DNA from: Paenibacillus sp. OK003
Lineage (GTDB): Bacteria; Bacillota; Bacilli; Paenibacillales; Paenibacillaceae
NCBI RefSeq assembly: GCF_900109515.1
Contig: NZ_FOBD01000020.1
Location: 41,917-105,916 of the forward strand
Length of the DNA: 64,000 nucleotides
Direction: 5' to 3'
The notes beneath the pieces were generated by a model that made no database searches, was not told the DNA's origin, and saw only the letters and a list, made by a program, of their open reading frames with translations. Shown piece after piece: positions 37,145-45,501 of the stretch. Each line of letters starts with the position of its first letter. Position 1 is the stretch's first letter. Position numbers and translations under genes: made by a program.

Positions 37145-40100
37145 CTAGATCAGACCGGACTGCTGAAGCAACCTACGTATAATAACAGCTGTTTCGGCAC
37201 GGGTCATCGATTGATTCGGAGCAATGTTATCTTTTCCACGTCCGGACACAAGTCCAGCGTAGATGCTTGATGTTACTGCTTCCTTCGCCCAACTTGCTAC
37301 CTGCTCGGCGTCTGCGTAATCTGTCCATTGCTGAACGTTCCCGGCAGAAGCAGCTGTTTCCATTCCAGTCACTGTCATAGCCCGTGCAATGAGCACCATC
37401 GCTTCCTGACGAGTAATCTGTGTCTGTGGACGGAATGTTCCATCTTCATATCCATTGATTAAACCGTAGTTGGACGCCGTGGTCACAACATCCGCGTACC
37501 ATTCGCTTCCGTTCACGTCTTTGAAGGAATTAACCTGTTCCAAAGGCTTTAATCCCAATCCTCGTACCAGGATAGCAGCGAACTCTGCACGTGTAACTCC
37601 ACGGTTTGGTCCAAAGGTTGTGTCCGTTATACCCTCGATAACCATCCGAGAACCCATATCATTCACTTCTGTCTTGGCCCAGTGTTGGGCTACATCAGTG
37701 AAGGTATGCGGGTGCCAAATAACGGCATACACACTGTTGGTCAAGCTGTTAATCTGTGCATGGTATTTCCCATTGACCTGTGTAATTTTCGTTGGTATAT
37801 GACGTACAGTACCATCTTCATCTACTACAACACCCGTGGTGATCTGATTTGGATCAACGTTACCTGGTAATGCAATCGTACGTGATACATAGCTATTAAA
37901 CTTATCCACGCTCACGGATTTGCCATCGAAGGTGGCTGTTACTTTGAAATCAACTGGTGATCCCAGAAGAGCATATCCATTATGCTGAGCTGCTGATTGT
38001 GCTGTCTGTATGACTGCTTCAGTCGGCTGTGAAATTTCAATTTGCAGTTTGATGTTCTCCAAAGAATTACTGGAATTCACACCCAGTTTCTGTGCGAGCT
38101 GCTCAATATTAACCTGCTGTGCAGGTAACGTATAGGAGGCAACATCGGTTTGAAGTACCAGCACTGCCTGTTTGTCAGCCATGAGTTTGACCGTCTGGCC
38201 CGTCAGCTCACCTACAATCTGATCTCCTTGGCTGTTGCCTGTCACGGGAATCGTGACGATGGCGTTGTTCCCCTCTGCTTGAAGTTTTTGTGCAATGAGA
38301 CGTGCGTCCACTGCAAGGGTTACGACTTTCCGTCCGTTCACTTCAGTAGTGGTCAAGCTTCCAGCGTTCTCGGCTTTACCGTTCACGAACACCTGAGCAC
38401 CTGTAGATGGCGGAGTTACGACGGGATTAATCACTGGTGTACCTGCACTAATTCCACCAGAACTGGAACCCCCAGAGTTGCCAGATCCTCCACCTGAGCT
38501 ATCACTATTGCGCTTGATGTTCAGCGAATATGTTTTCTTGCTTACTCCATCCAATGCAGTCACTTCGATCGTAATTGTGTTCATACCACTGACGAATTGC
38601 ACGACAGTACTGTTACCGCTAACTCCATTAATTTTCACAACGGCTCCAGTTTGATCCGGTTTAACGCTAATGTCGGTCGTGCTAACAGAACTACTGACCG
38701 TTGCTTCATAGACCTCGATGTCTGGATTGAATTCCGGTGATAAAGTAATTTGAGGCAAATTGATTCCACTTAGTTTGGCGTTAGTGATGTCAATACGATT
38801 AAAGTTAAGTGTGTAGTTATTACTGCTGCCATCCTCTGCTTGAACATCGATCATTACAGGATTTGAACCGTATACCAGATCCGTAACGGTATATGTGTAT
38901 ATACCATCTGTCACCGTCTCACCTGCTGCGCCTGTTACCGTTACGCTTTGTCCTTCATTTGCTTTGCTTAAGGAGAAGCTCACACTCGTCACGTCAGATT
39001 CGAGATCTACGCGATAATCAAGCTCATCCGCTGAGAAGCCCGGCGTCAGCTGCCCTGAACTTACCGTCAGAGTGGAGAGTGTTGCTGTTGATGACTTCCA
39101 CTTTGCATAAAGCGTGATATTTCGCGTCAGACTCGTATTAAAATCAAAAGCCTGCTGCAGCTGAGCATCCTTATACCAGCCAAAGAACGAGTAGCCCTCT
39201 TTTTCCGGGGCGTCAGGAATGATTGCCGAGCTATTATAGCTCACCTTTTGACTTTCAACCTCTGTTCCCCCGTTAGATTCAAAACTGATATTTACATACA
39301 GGGGTTGCCACTGTGCATACAGCGTAACGTCATTATCATTCATTGAAAATGTATCCGCTGCGCTGTAGCTGGTGCCACTCCCGTCAGCGGCTGTATTCCA
39401 CCCTGTAAACAGATAATCTTCCTTCACAAGTGCTCCCGTGTTATCCAGCACTGTCACTATTGCATCTTTTTCATATTTCAGATTGTCTACTGGAAGACTT
39501 CCCGTTGTCGCACCATTGGCATTGTAAATCACCGAATGTTCCGTAGAAAGCGTCATGACAGTCATTTTATTCCCTTTACTGCCGTCTGCATAAGCAACAT
39601 AAGGCATTCCGTTCGGACCAAAAGCAAGTGAAGTTTCGTTGATTTGACCTGCGGAAAAGGGCTTTCCTCCAACCATAGTCCACTGACTTCCGTCAAGCTT
39701 CATCATTACACCTTGCGGGTCCATGCTAAAATTAACTGAGTTTTTAAAAGCTGTGTAGGGTACACCTTGCGGATCAAAAGCCAAAGACATGCTATTTAGC
39801 GTTCCTGTAGAGAAGCCCGGGTTGCCAATCACTTCCCACTGAATACCATTGAATCTCATTACAGTTGCTTTATTAGCATTATTTCCGTCCTGAAAAGCAA
39901 GATACGGTGAACCATCTGGACCAAATGCAAGTGAAGGGTATGATGCTTGTCCCGGTGTCAATGCTGCCACTCCTACATTTGTCCACTGATTTCCTGCAAA
40001 CTTCATTACACTCACTTTATTATTCGTTGAATCTTTAAAAGCGAGATATGGTATTCCGGTAGCATCAAAAATCAGTTTGGACATATCGAGTGCAGTACCT

Positions 40101-40702
40101 GTCGTAAAACCGGCAGAACCAACAGTCTCCCACTGATTTTCATTCAATCTCTTAACAGTTACTTTATTATTTACAGACTGATCCCTGTAACCAATATAGA
40201 GAATATTATCAGGGCTAAATGCAAGCGTGACGTACAACGCAGCTCCAGCCGTAAAACCAGCACTGCCCACAACTTCCCATTGATTTCCGTTGAATTTCAT
40301 AACAGTAGCTTTACTGTCATTATCCATATCCTGATAAGCTACATATGGAGTATTCTGAGAATCAAATGCGAGCGATGAAGTCCACACTTCACCAGTAGAA
40401 AATCCCGCCGATCCAACAGATTGCCATCCGCCAGAGATATATTTCATAACTGTTGCTTTATTTTCATTATCTGCATCCCTAAAAATGGTATAAGGTGTAT
40501 CTGTCCTATCAAAAACTAACGAAATTTTTTCTACCGGCCCTGTCGTGAATCCAGCTCCACCTACATCTGTCCAAACCCCACTCGCAGCATAGGCCCGATC
40601 CATGCCCAACGTTTGGAATCCGGGAACACCTCCGAAAATTAATAGACACACCAACAGTACGGCTACCGTTTTTTTAAACTTCAGCATCTTCCTATTCATC
40701 AT
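37145..40702 (-). CDS. Large S-layer-anchored surface protein: seven-repeat module, InlB-type repeats, cadherin-like domains, three SLH
   Basis: About 1,185 residues. A signal peptide ends near AYAASG. About 45-385 hold seven imperfect repeats of some 45-50 residues with a WxxVGxAGF opening and an SLAFxxxGxPYxAFxD centre; seven units suggest a seven-bladed beta-propeller. Two InlB-B/Flg_new repeats follow (endings VTLYAQW and ITLYAKW), then two cadherin-like beta-sandwich domains (LSTLTVSSGQLTPGF; LSGINLPQITLSPEF), a Gly/Ser linker, a beta-rich region, and three SLH domains (FTDVAQHWAK, FKDVNGSEWYAD, WTDYADAEQVASWAK). SLH domains bind pyruvylated wall polymer, so the protein displays the N-terminal modules outside. 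AGGGAGAGG precedes the start; ATGs at 40708 and 40699 are alternatives. Confidence 0.88.
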   Translation of the reverse strand: MMNRKMLKFKKTVAVLLVCLLIFGGVPGFQTLGMDRAYAASGVWTDVGGAGFTTGPVEKISLVFDRTDTPYTIFRDADNENKATVMKYISGGWQSVGSAGFSTGEVWTSSLAFDSQNTPYVAYQDMDNDSKATVMKFNGNQWEVVGSAGFTAGAALYVTLAFSPDNILYIGYRDQSVNNKVTVKRLNENQWETVGSAGFTTGTALDMSKLIFDATGIPYLAFKDSTNNKVSVMKFAGNQWTNVGVAALTPGQASYPSLAFGPDGSPYLAFQDGNNANKATVMRFNGIQWEVIGNPGFSTGTLNSMSLAFDPQGVPYTAFKNSVNFSMDPQGVMMKLDGSQWTMVGGKPFSAGQINETSLAFGPNGMPYVAYADGSKGNKMTVMTLSTEHSVIYNANGATTGSLPVDNLKYEKDAIVTVLDNTGALVKEDYLFTGWNTAADGSGTSYSAADTFSMNDNDVTLYAQWQPLYVNISFESNGGTEVESQKVSYNSSAIIPDAPEKEGYSFFGWYKDAQLQQAFDFNTSLTRNITLYAKWKSSTATLSTLTVSSGQLTPGFSADELDYRVDLESDVTSVSFSLSKANEGQSVTVTGAAGETVTDGIYTYTVTDLVYGSNPVMIDVQAEDGSSNNYTLNFNRIDITNAKLSGINLPQITLSPEFNPDIEVYEATVSSSVSTTDISVKPDQTGAVVKINGVSGNSTVVQFVSGMNTITIEVTALDGVSKKTYSLNIKRNSDSSGGGSGNSGGSSSGGISAGTPVINPVVTPPSTGAQVFVNGKAENAGSLTTTEVNGRKVVTLAVDARLIAQKLQAEGNNAIVTIPVTGNSQGDQIVGELTGQTVKLMADKQAVLVLQTDVASYTLPAQQVNIEQLAQKLGVNSSNSLENIKLQIEISQPTEAVIQTAQSAAQHNGYALLGSPVDFKVTATFDGKSVSVDKFNSYVSRTIALPGNVDPNQITTGVVVDEDGTVRHIPTKITQVNGKYHAQINSLTNSVYAVIWHPHTFTDVAQHWAKTEVNDMGSRMVIEGITDTTFGPNRGVTRAEFAAILVRGLGLKPLEQVNSFKDVNGSEWYADVVTTASNYGLINGYEDGTFRPQTQITRQEAMVLIARAMTVTGMETAASAGNVQQWTDYADAEQVASWAKEAVTSSIYAGLVSGRGKDNIAPNQSMTRAETAVIIRRLLQQSGLI

Positions 40703-41103
40703 CCTCATCCTCTCCCTTGCTTTATAACATCCGTCTTTGTTACTCCACAATCAGTACTCTATCTACATGCACATCCTACAAAATCTACTGAAAAAAATAG
40801 CTCCTTTGCTGGTTGGCGAAATAGCTACTTATACTCTTCTCATATGTATCTCTGACTTCTGCTCTCCCCCTCCGTTATAACTACATAATGTACAGATATT
40901 ATAACGATTGATTCTGAACCGATTCTGAACATTATGCTAAAGTGGTGCGTTCTCTACTGCATAATGGTCTTCCGAATATGAACTTGGACCTGTATTATAT
41001 AAGGGTTTCAAGCGTTCAAGCCTATGCTAAACAAAGGGATTGTAAAAAATTTCAGGTTGAAACCTGTATGAGTCGAGCTTATGCTGACTATAATACAGAA
41101 CAA

Positions 41104-41115
41104 GAACATTTGTTC
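41104..41115 (+). promoter_or_regulatory. LexA-like SOS box upstream of the 41.2 kb gene
   Basis: GAAC-ATTT-GTTC lies inside the longer palindrome AAGAACA-TT-TGTTCTT (41102-41117). It covers the -35 region of a candidate promoter (TTGTTC, 16-base spacer, TATATT at 41132-41137) and is 44 bases before the ATG at 41159. A separate palindrome CAGGTT-GA-AACCTG is at 41053-41066. Confidence 0.5.
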
Positions 41116-41158
41116 TTAATTCGATCGATTTTATATTCAAGGTTAAGGAAGTGAAAGT

Positions 41159-41545
41159 ATGTCATCATCGCCTTCCGCCCCATCCCCTGCGGATGAAGAC
41201 CACCGATTGATTAAAAGCATGGTTGTACGCACCCTGCTGCTGGATGTGCTTGAACGGGATATTCGCACTTTGGATACGTTGCAGCTCAAAATGCCAGAGG
41301 TCTACATTCTATCTCTAACCCGCATTCAGAATGATGTACTTAAGGAAATGCTGACGCTTCGCAAACAAATGAGAACTCGTGGCGTCAAGGTTCTGGAGGA
41401 GAAACGGCAAGTCGATGGAATCGAGACCCAGTATCTGTGCAGAGGCTATTTGCAGCGGTTCTATATGCTGTGGACGTTCGCGCGGAATGAAGTCAAAAAA
41501 GAGCTTAGTCGGCATCTGGATATGGACTTGACCCAGCCGTTATAG
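41159..41545 (+). CDS. Conserved hypothetical helical protein, 128 residues
   Basis: I do not recognise this family. The protein is soluble and largely alpha-helical with an amphipathic pattern (MVVRTLLLDVLERDIRTLDTLQLKM; ILSLTRIQNDVLKEMLTLRKQMRTRGVKVLEEKR; FYMLWTFARNEVKKELSRHL). AAGGAAGTGA lies 4-5 bases before the ATG. A GAAC-N4-GTTC palindrome at its promoter suggests LexA control (inference). The helical, charged make-up would suit a small cytosolic adaptor, but nothing specific can be assigned. Confidence 0.65.
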   Translation: MSSSPSAPSPADEDHRLIKSMVVRTLLLDVLERDIRTLDTLQLKMPEVYILSLTRIQNDVLKEMLTLRKQMRTRGVKVLEEKRQVDGIETQYLCRGYLQRFYMLWTFARNEVKKELSRHLDMDLTQPL

Positions 41546-41743
41546 CTAATTCATCTGCTTGATGTATCCATCATCGTTTGAATTCACATTTCTTAGTCCA
41601 CTTAGTTCAATTACTCCTTAGACTCTTCACCCTTCTGCTTAATCGAAACAGGTTGACCCCGGGAGGCTGCGTTCATTAAGATGGAATAGACATGTCTGTG
41701 CATTCCCGTTCAGACTTGTAATGAAAATGGATTCCTATAGGCA

Positions 41744-41781
41744 AACAAGCCTGCCTGCCATTAACGGCGGACAGACTTGTT
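41744..41781 (+). promoter_or_regulatory. Imperfect inverted repeat in the cysK leader
   Basis: AACAAGCCTGCCTGCC pairs with GGCGGACAGACTTGTT across ATTAAC, with two mismatches and a wobble, 47 bases before the cysK start. No T-run follows, so it is not a terminator; it could be a leader structure or an operator. The 41546-41743 stretch shows nothing else recognised. Confidence 0.4.
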
Positions 41782-41827
41782 CATTGGAATTACTTTCAAC
41801 GTCTTATCAATCAAGGAGTTGTACTTC

Positions 41828-42787
41828 ATGGACTTGAATTCGCATTTAATTAATAATCAAACACCCGCACATACAGGTATTGCCGCAGATGTTACCGAAC
41901 TGATCGGCCAAACACCTGCCGTTAGACTGAACCGACTTACAGACAGCGATTCCGCTGACGTATACGTCAAGCTGGAATACTTCAATCCGAGCGGCAGCGT
42001 CAAAGACCGTGCCGCCTATAACCTGATCGTTCAGGCTGAACGGGCAGGACTGCTGCTTCCCGGCGCAACCATTATCGAACCGACCAGCGGCAATACAGGC
42101 ATCGGTCTTGCGATGAACGCCGCTGCCAAAGGATATAAGGCCATTCTGATCATGCCGGACAACATGTCCAAGGAACGTATCAACATTCTGAAAGCCTACG
42201 GCGCAGATGTGGTGCTCACCCCTGCTGCGGAGCGGATGCCAGGTGCGATTCGTAAGGCCAAAGAGCTCCAGGCCGACATTCCGGGAAGTTTCATTCCCCA
42301 GCAATTTGAGAATCAGGCCAACCCGGACATCCACCGGATCACCACCGCTCCCGAAATTATGCAGCAGATGGAAGGCAAGCTGGACGCCTTCATCGCCACG
42401 GCGGGAACTGGCGGAACCATTACCGGGACGGGCGAAGAGCTGCGCAAGCAGCTGCCGGACATTCGCATTTATGCGGTGGAGCCCAAAGGTTCACCGGTGT
42501 TGTCCGGTGGCGAGCCCGGACCCCACAAGCTCGTCGGTACAAGTCCGGGGTTCATTCCGGACATCCTGAATACCGACGTATGGGATGCCATCATCCAGGT
42601 GTCCGATGAGGACGCACTGGATACGATGCGGCAGCTTGCTGCCCGGGAAGGGCTGCTGCTCGGCCCTTCCTCTGGCGCTTCGGTGTGGGCCTCCCTGCGC
42701 ATCGCGCGGGAACTGGGGCCGGGTCACCGGGTGCTCTGCATTGCGCCTGATACCGGGGAACGGTATTTGAGCATGGGTATTTTTTAA
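41828..42787 (+). CDS. cysK: Cysteine synthase A (O-acetylserine sulfhydrylase)
   Basis: A 319-residue PLP enzyme. The Schiff-base lysine is in NPSGSVKDRAAYN, the phosphate loop is TSGNTGIGLAM, and the C-terminal PLP serine site is LLLGPSSGASVWA. It makes cysteine from O-acetylserine and sulfide. AAGGAG lies 9 bases before the chosen ATG; the longer frame from 41777 is not supported. The 3' third is unusually GC-rich with dense GCG/CTG codons compared with flanking genes. The coding region is complete and close to the family length of 305-320. Confidence 0.92.
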   Translation: MDLNSHLINNQTPAHTGIAADVTELIGQTPAVRLNRLTDSDSADVYVKLEYFNPSGSVKDRAAYNLIVQAERAGLLLPGATIIEPTSGNTGIGLAMNAAAKGYKAILIMPDNMSKERINILKAYGADVVLTPAAERMPGAIRKAKELQADIPGSFIPQQFENQANPDIHRITTAPEIMQQMEGKLDAFIATAGTGGTITGTGEELRKQLPDIRIYAVEPKGSPVLSGGEPGPHKLVGTSPGFIPDILNTDVWDAIIQVSDEDALDTMRQLAAREGLLLGPSSGASVWASLRIARELGPGHRVLCIAPDTGERYLSMGIF

Positions 42788-42872
42788 CACAGCTAAAATC
42801 GGTACACACCAAAAGGGACTCTCCCCTAAGTCATGAGCATGACAGAGAACACCCCTTGTTAGCGCTCATCGG

Positions 42873-43075
42873 TTCTAATGAACATCTCACACGTTATTCG
42901 CTCTCATTTGTGCAGGTTTGACGTGTAACGAATTACAGCGGCGTTATTTCTCCAAATTCGGTCGATTTACAGGCTCAAAAGCCTTTTTTGGGCGAGATAA
43001 CGTTAATGAAGTTCGTTAAAGTTTGCATTACTTGAGTATTACCCTAATAAGATGCAGCAGGTTCGTTAGAATTTT
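42873..43075. repeat. Palindromic intergenic repeat family B
   Basis: The core unit 42926-43018 has arms TAACGAATTACAGCGGCGTTATTTC and its imperfect inverse (GCGAGATAACGTTAATGAAGTTCGTTA), with a central AGGCT-CAAA-AGCCT hairpin and T6 that can also end the cysK transcript. Degenerate left-arm sequence (TAATGAACATCTCACACGTTATTCGCTC) lies just upstream and right-arm sequence (GGTTCGTTAGAATT) just downstream, suggesting nested copies. This occupies much of the 42788-43347 gap; no gene is supported there. No second copy was found in the window. Confidence 0.6.
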
Positions 43076-43347
43076 GGAGCCATCTTAAGCGAGGGGAAAT
43101 CACTCTCAAGACAGCCCCTTGATCCATAGCGTAACGTAAGTGAAGGGACGAAATCCATTAGGAGAAACACAACATTCGCCCGTAGCTCGAATCCTACCCT
43201 TGAAAAAGGCACGAGAAGAAAATTTGAGGATAACGAGAAAATAAGCTCTTGCTCACATACGGATGGTGAGTCCGCAGAGAACAAGAACTTATTTTCGGTA
43301 AGAAGCCTTATCATCAAAATAAAGCATGAACATTTAACGTAAGCTGA

Positions 43348-45330
43348 TTAGTGTGTCAGGGTTGTCCATTCTACACCTTCGGGAAGCAGAGCCGCAATGC
43401 GGTCTTTGGCTTCCTTTTTCGTATACAGCGATTCATCGAGAATGACCGCAGAACCGGAATCCGTGCTCGTCCGAATCAGACGTCCAAGACCTTGCTTCAC
43501 GCGCAGCAACATGTATGGAAGATCAATCTCTTCATAAGGTGCCGCTGACGCTGTGCGTTTTGCATTAAATACAGGGTCCTGTGGTGGATATGGAAGCGAC
43601 CAGATCATGACATTGGATAATGACGGACCTGGAACGTCCAGTCCTTCCCACAGATTAACGGAGCACAGCACACTCTCCTCATCCTGTTGGAACGCCGCGA
43701 TCAGATCACTGATCTCCCGATCTCCCTCATACATAAAGCGTAACCCTTGAGCCTCAGGCATATGAACGATGTCCTGCTTGAATGCACGCAGCTCTTCCAT
43801 CGTACGGAACAGAATCAGGGCACGGCCCCCACTTTCCTGAAGCAGCGCCACGGCGTCACGCAACCGATTTTCATTTTCCGGGTGACCAGGTACGGCTTCA
43901 TCGGTAATCTTCATCTGCATTTTGTCCGCGTAATCATATGGGGAAGCCACGGAGAACGATACAAAATCATCAATCCCCAGGCTGTCTGCCACATAACGGA
44001 ATGAACTGTCCACAGATAACGTTGCGGATGAGAAGACAATTGGAATGCCTGTATTGAACACACGCTCGTTCAGAATTTCCTTCACGGTACGCGGCATGAT
44101 CGATAAGGTTGTCTCGTCTTCGCTCTCTTCAGCCCAGCAGATGTACCCATCTTCCTTACGGAACAACGCAAGGGCAGACTGAATCATGTCCAGATGTTCT
44201 TCCACGACACGCATCTGGTAACCGTCCAGCGAGAACAATCCGCTCTCGAATACCAATTCTTCGCCAATCGCATCCAATACGCTAGTCAGTCGTTCAATCT
44301 CCCGCAGCAGCGGCGGTTCTACCCGCACTTCTTTCCGTTCCGATCCCGGAATGGCTACCGTATACGTATCCAGCAGCGCGAACAATCGTTCACTGCTCTC
44401 AATCGCTTCATCCACACGCTCCGCGAGGGATTCACGAATCTCACCTTCAAGCAGACGAGTCACGAGTTCCTCGAAGATGCGGTGTTTCAGCTTGTAGCTC
44501 AGTGCGTTCAAGGCTGCTTCTTCCAGCAAATGTCCTTCATCAAATACAACCGAGCTGTGATCTGGCAGCAATGGCAATTGTCCCTCGCGTTTACGTGCCT
44601 CATAGGTCCACACATGCTCCATGTAGTAATCATGGGAACAGATGATGATATCCTTGGAACGACGATAATGGTCACGCGACAGCGTTAGGCCGCAGCGTTG
44701 ACGTTTGGGACAAACGAAGCAGTCTTGAAAAGGGTCCCAGTTAATTTTATTCCACTGGCGATCATTCAGATGAGGATACTGTTTGCGATCACCATACGGA
44801 TGGAATGCCTGAAGCGTACCCGGCGTATTCACAAAATCCGGAAGGCTCTCATGCACCTCTTCGATCACCTGCGCGTCCTCATCCGCAAATCTCATCGCAC
44901 TTAATTTGTTCAGACAGACGTATTGATCCGGTGACTTGCCCAGACGTGCGTCCACTTCCAAGTCCAGATGTGCAGCCAGCTTCGCAATATCTCCGCCGGG
45001 CTTCACGAGCTGTTCAATCAAGGACTCATCGGCACAGGCAATCACCGCCGGTTTACCCGTATAACGTGCATAACAGACCGCGTAGAGCAGATAGACTAAC
45101 GTCTTGCCTGTTCCGACACCGGCCTCCGCCATAATGGTCTTTTTATCTCCATAGGCCCGTTCGAGCTGGTACGCCATAAAAATCTGTTCATCCCGTACCT
45201 CGAAGCCGGACTCTGGCAAAATATCGTAAAAAACATCGGCAACCCATTCCCCTAAACGGGATACAAAGGGCTCTGCCGGATCATATGCAAAAGGATAACG
45301 TTGTGTAGACAATCCTAGGTCAGCCTCCAT
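43348..45330 (-). CDS. DinG-like ATP-dependent DNA helicase (XPD superfamily)
   Basis: A 660-residue SF2 helicase of the DinG/YoaA/XPD type. Walker A is AEAGVGTGKT (68-77); motif II is DEGH in VVFDEGHLLEEA; motif VI is QGLGRLIRTSTDSG. Between I and II are QYVCLNK and CFVCPKRQRC, supplying four cysteines positioned like the 4Fe-4S cluster of XPD/DinG. It should unwind DNA 5'-3' during repair or R-loop removal. I place the start at MEADLGLS (AGAGGA 12 bases upstream); the frame extending to 45510 runs into the divergent catalase gene. No nuclease domain is present, unlike B. subtilis DinG. Confidence 0.87.
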   Translation of the reverse strand: MEADLGLSTQRYPFAYDPAEPFVSRLGEWVADVFYDILPESGFEVRDEQIFMAYQLERAYGDKKTIMAEAGVGTGKTLVYLLYAVCYARYTGKPAVIACADESLIEQLVKPGGDIAKLAAHLDLEVDARLGKSPDQYVCLNKLSAMRFADEDAQVIEEVHESLPDFVNTPGTLQAFHPYGDRKQYPHLNDRQWNKINWDPFQDCFVCPKRQRCGLTLSRDHYRRSKDIIICSHDYYMEHVWTYEARKREGQLPLLPDHSSVVFDEGHLLEEAALNALSYKLKHRIFEELVTRLLEGEIRESLAERVDEAIESSERLFALLDTYTVAIPGSERKEVRVEPPLLREIERLTSVLDAIGEELVFESGLFSLDGYQMRVVEEHLDMIQSALALFRKEDGYICWAEESEDETTLSIMPRTVKEILNERVFNTGIPIVFSSATLSVDSSFRYVADSLGIDDFVSFSVASPYDYADKMQMKITDEAVPGHPENENRLRDAVALLQESGGRALILFRTMEELRAFKQDIVHMPEAQGLRFMYEGDREISDLIAAFQQDEESVLCSVNLWEGLDVPGPSLSNVMIWSLPYPPQDPVFNAKRTASAAPYEEIDLPYMLLRVKQGLGRLIRTSTDSGSAVILDESLYTKKEAKDRIAALLPEGVEWTTLTH

Positions 45331-45501
45331 TCTTAGACGCGGTCCTCTTTCATTTTTCCGTTCAAAAAAGGCCGCTGGGCAAAAGTTAATTATCCCACGC
45401 CATGAGGCGGGTGACAAGCTTTTTTTAATGAAAACGATGTATAGTACCGACTTGCAGGGAAAATATATATTCGAATCCATCAAAAGGAAAGGCGGTGCTC
45501 C

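Noticed and set aside
40751..40941. Riboswitch in the leader of the SLH gene
   Set aside because: A TAGCT/AGCTA stem followed by U7 exists, but no conserved aptamer core (c-di-GMP or other) could be recognised.
40942..41154. Rightward 70-codon frame before the 128-residue gene
   Set aside because: GTG start without a ribosome binding site, and it runs through two palindromes and the probable promoter of the next gene.
41546..41827. T-box or S-box leader upstream of cysK
   Set aside because: Neither the T-box core nor SAM-riboswitch elements are visible; only an imperfect inverted repeat without T-run.
43066..43317. Leftward 83-codon frame between cysK and the helicase
   Set aside because: Lies partly in the repeat family B region, lacks a ribosome binding site and has no protein-like motif.
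45331..45501. PerR or LexA operator between the helicase and catalase genes
   Set aside because: No sequence close to the PerR palindrome or GAAC-N4-GTTC was found in the 171-bp divergent gap.
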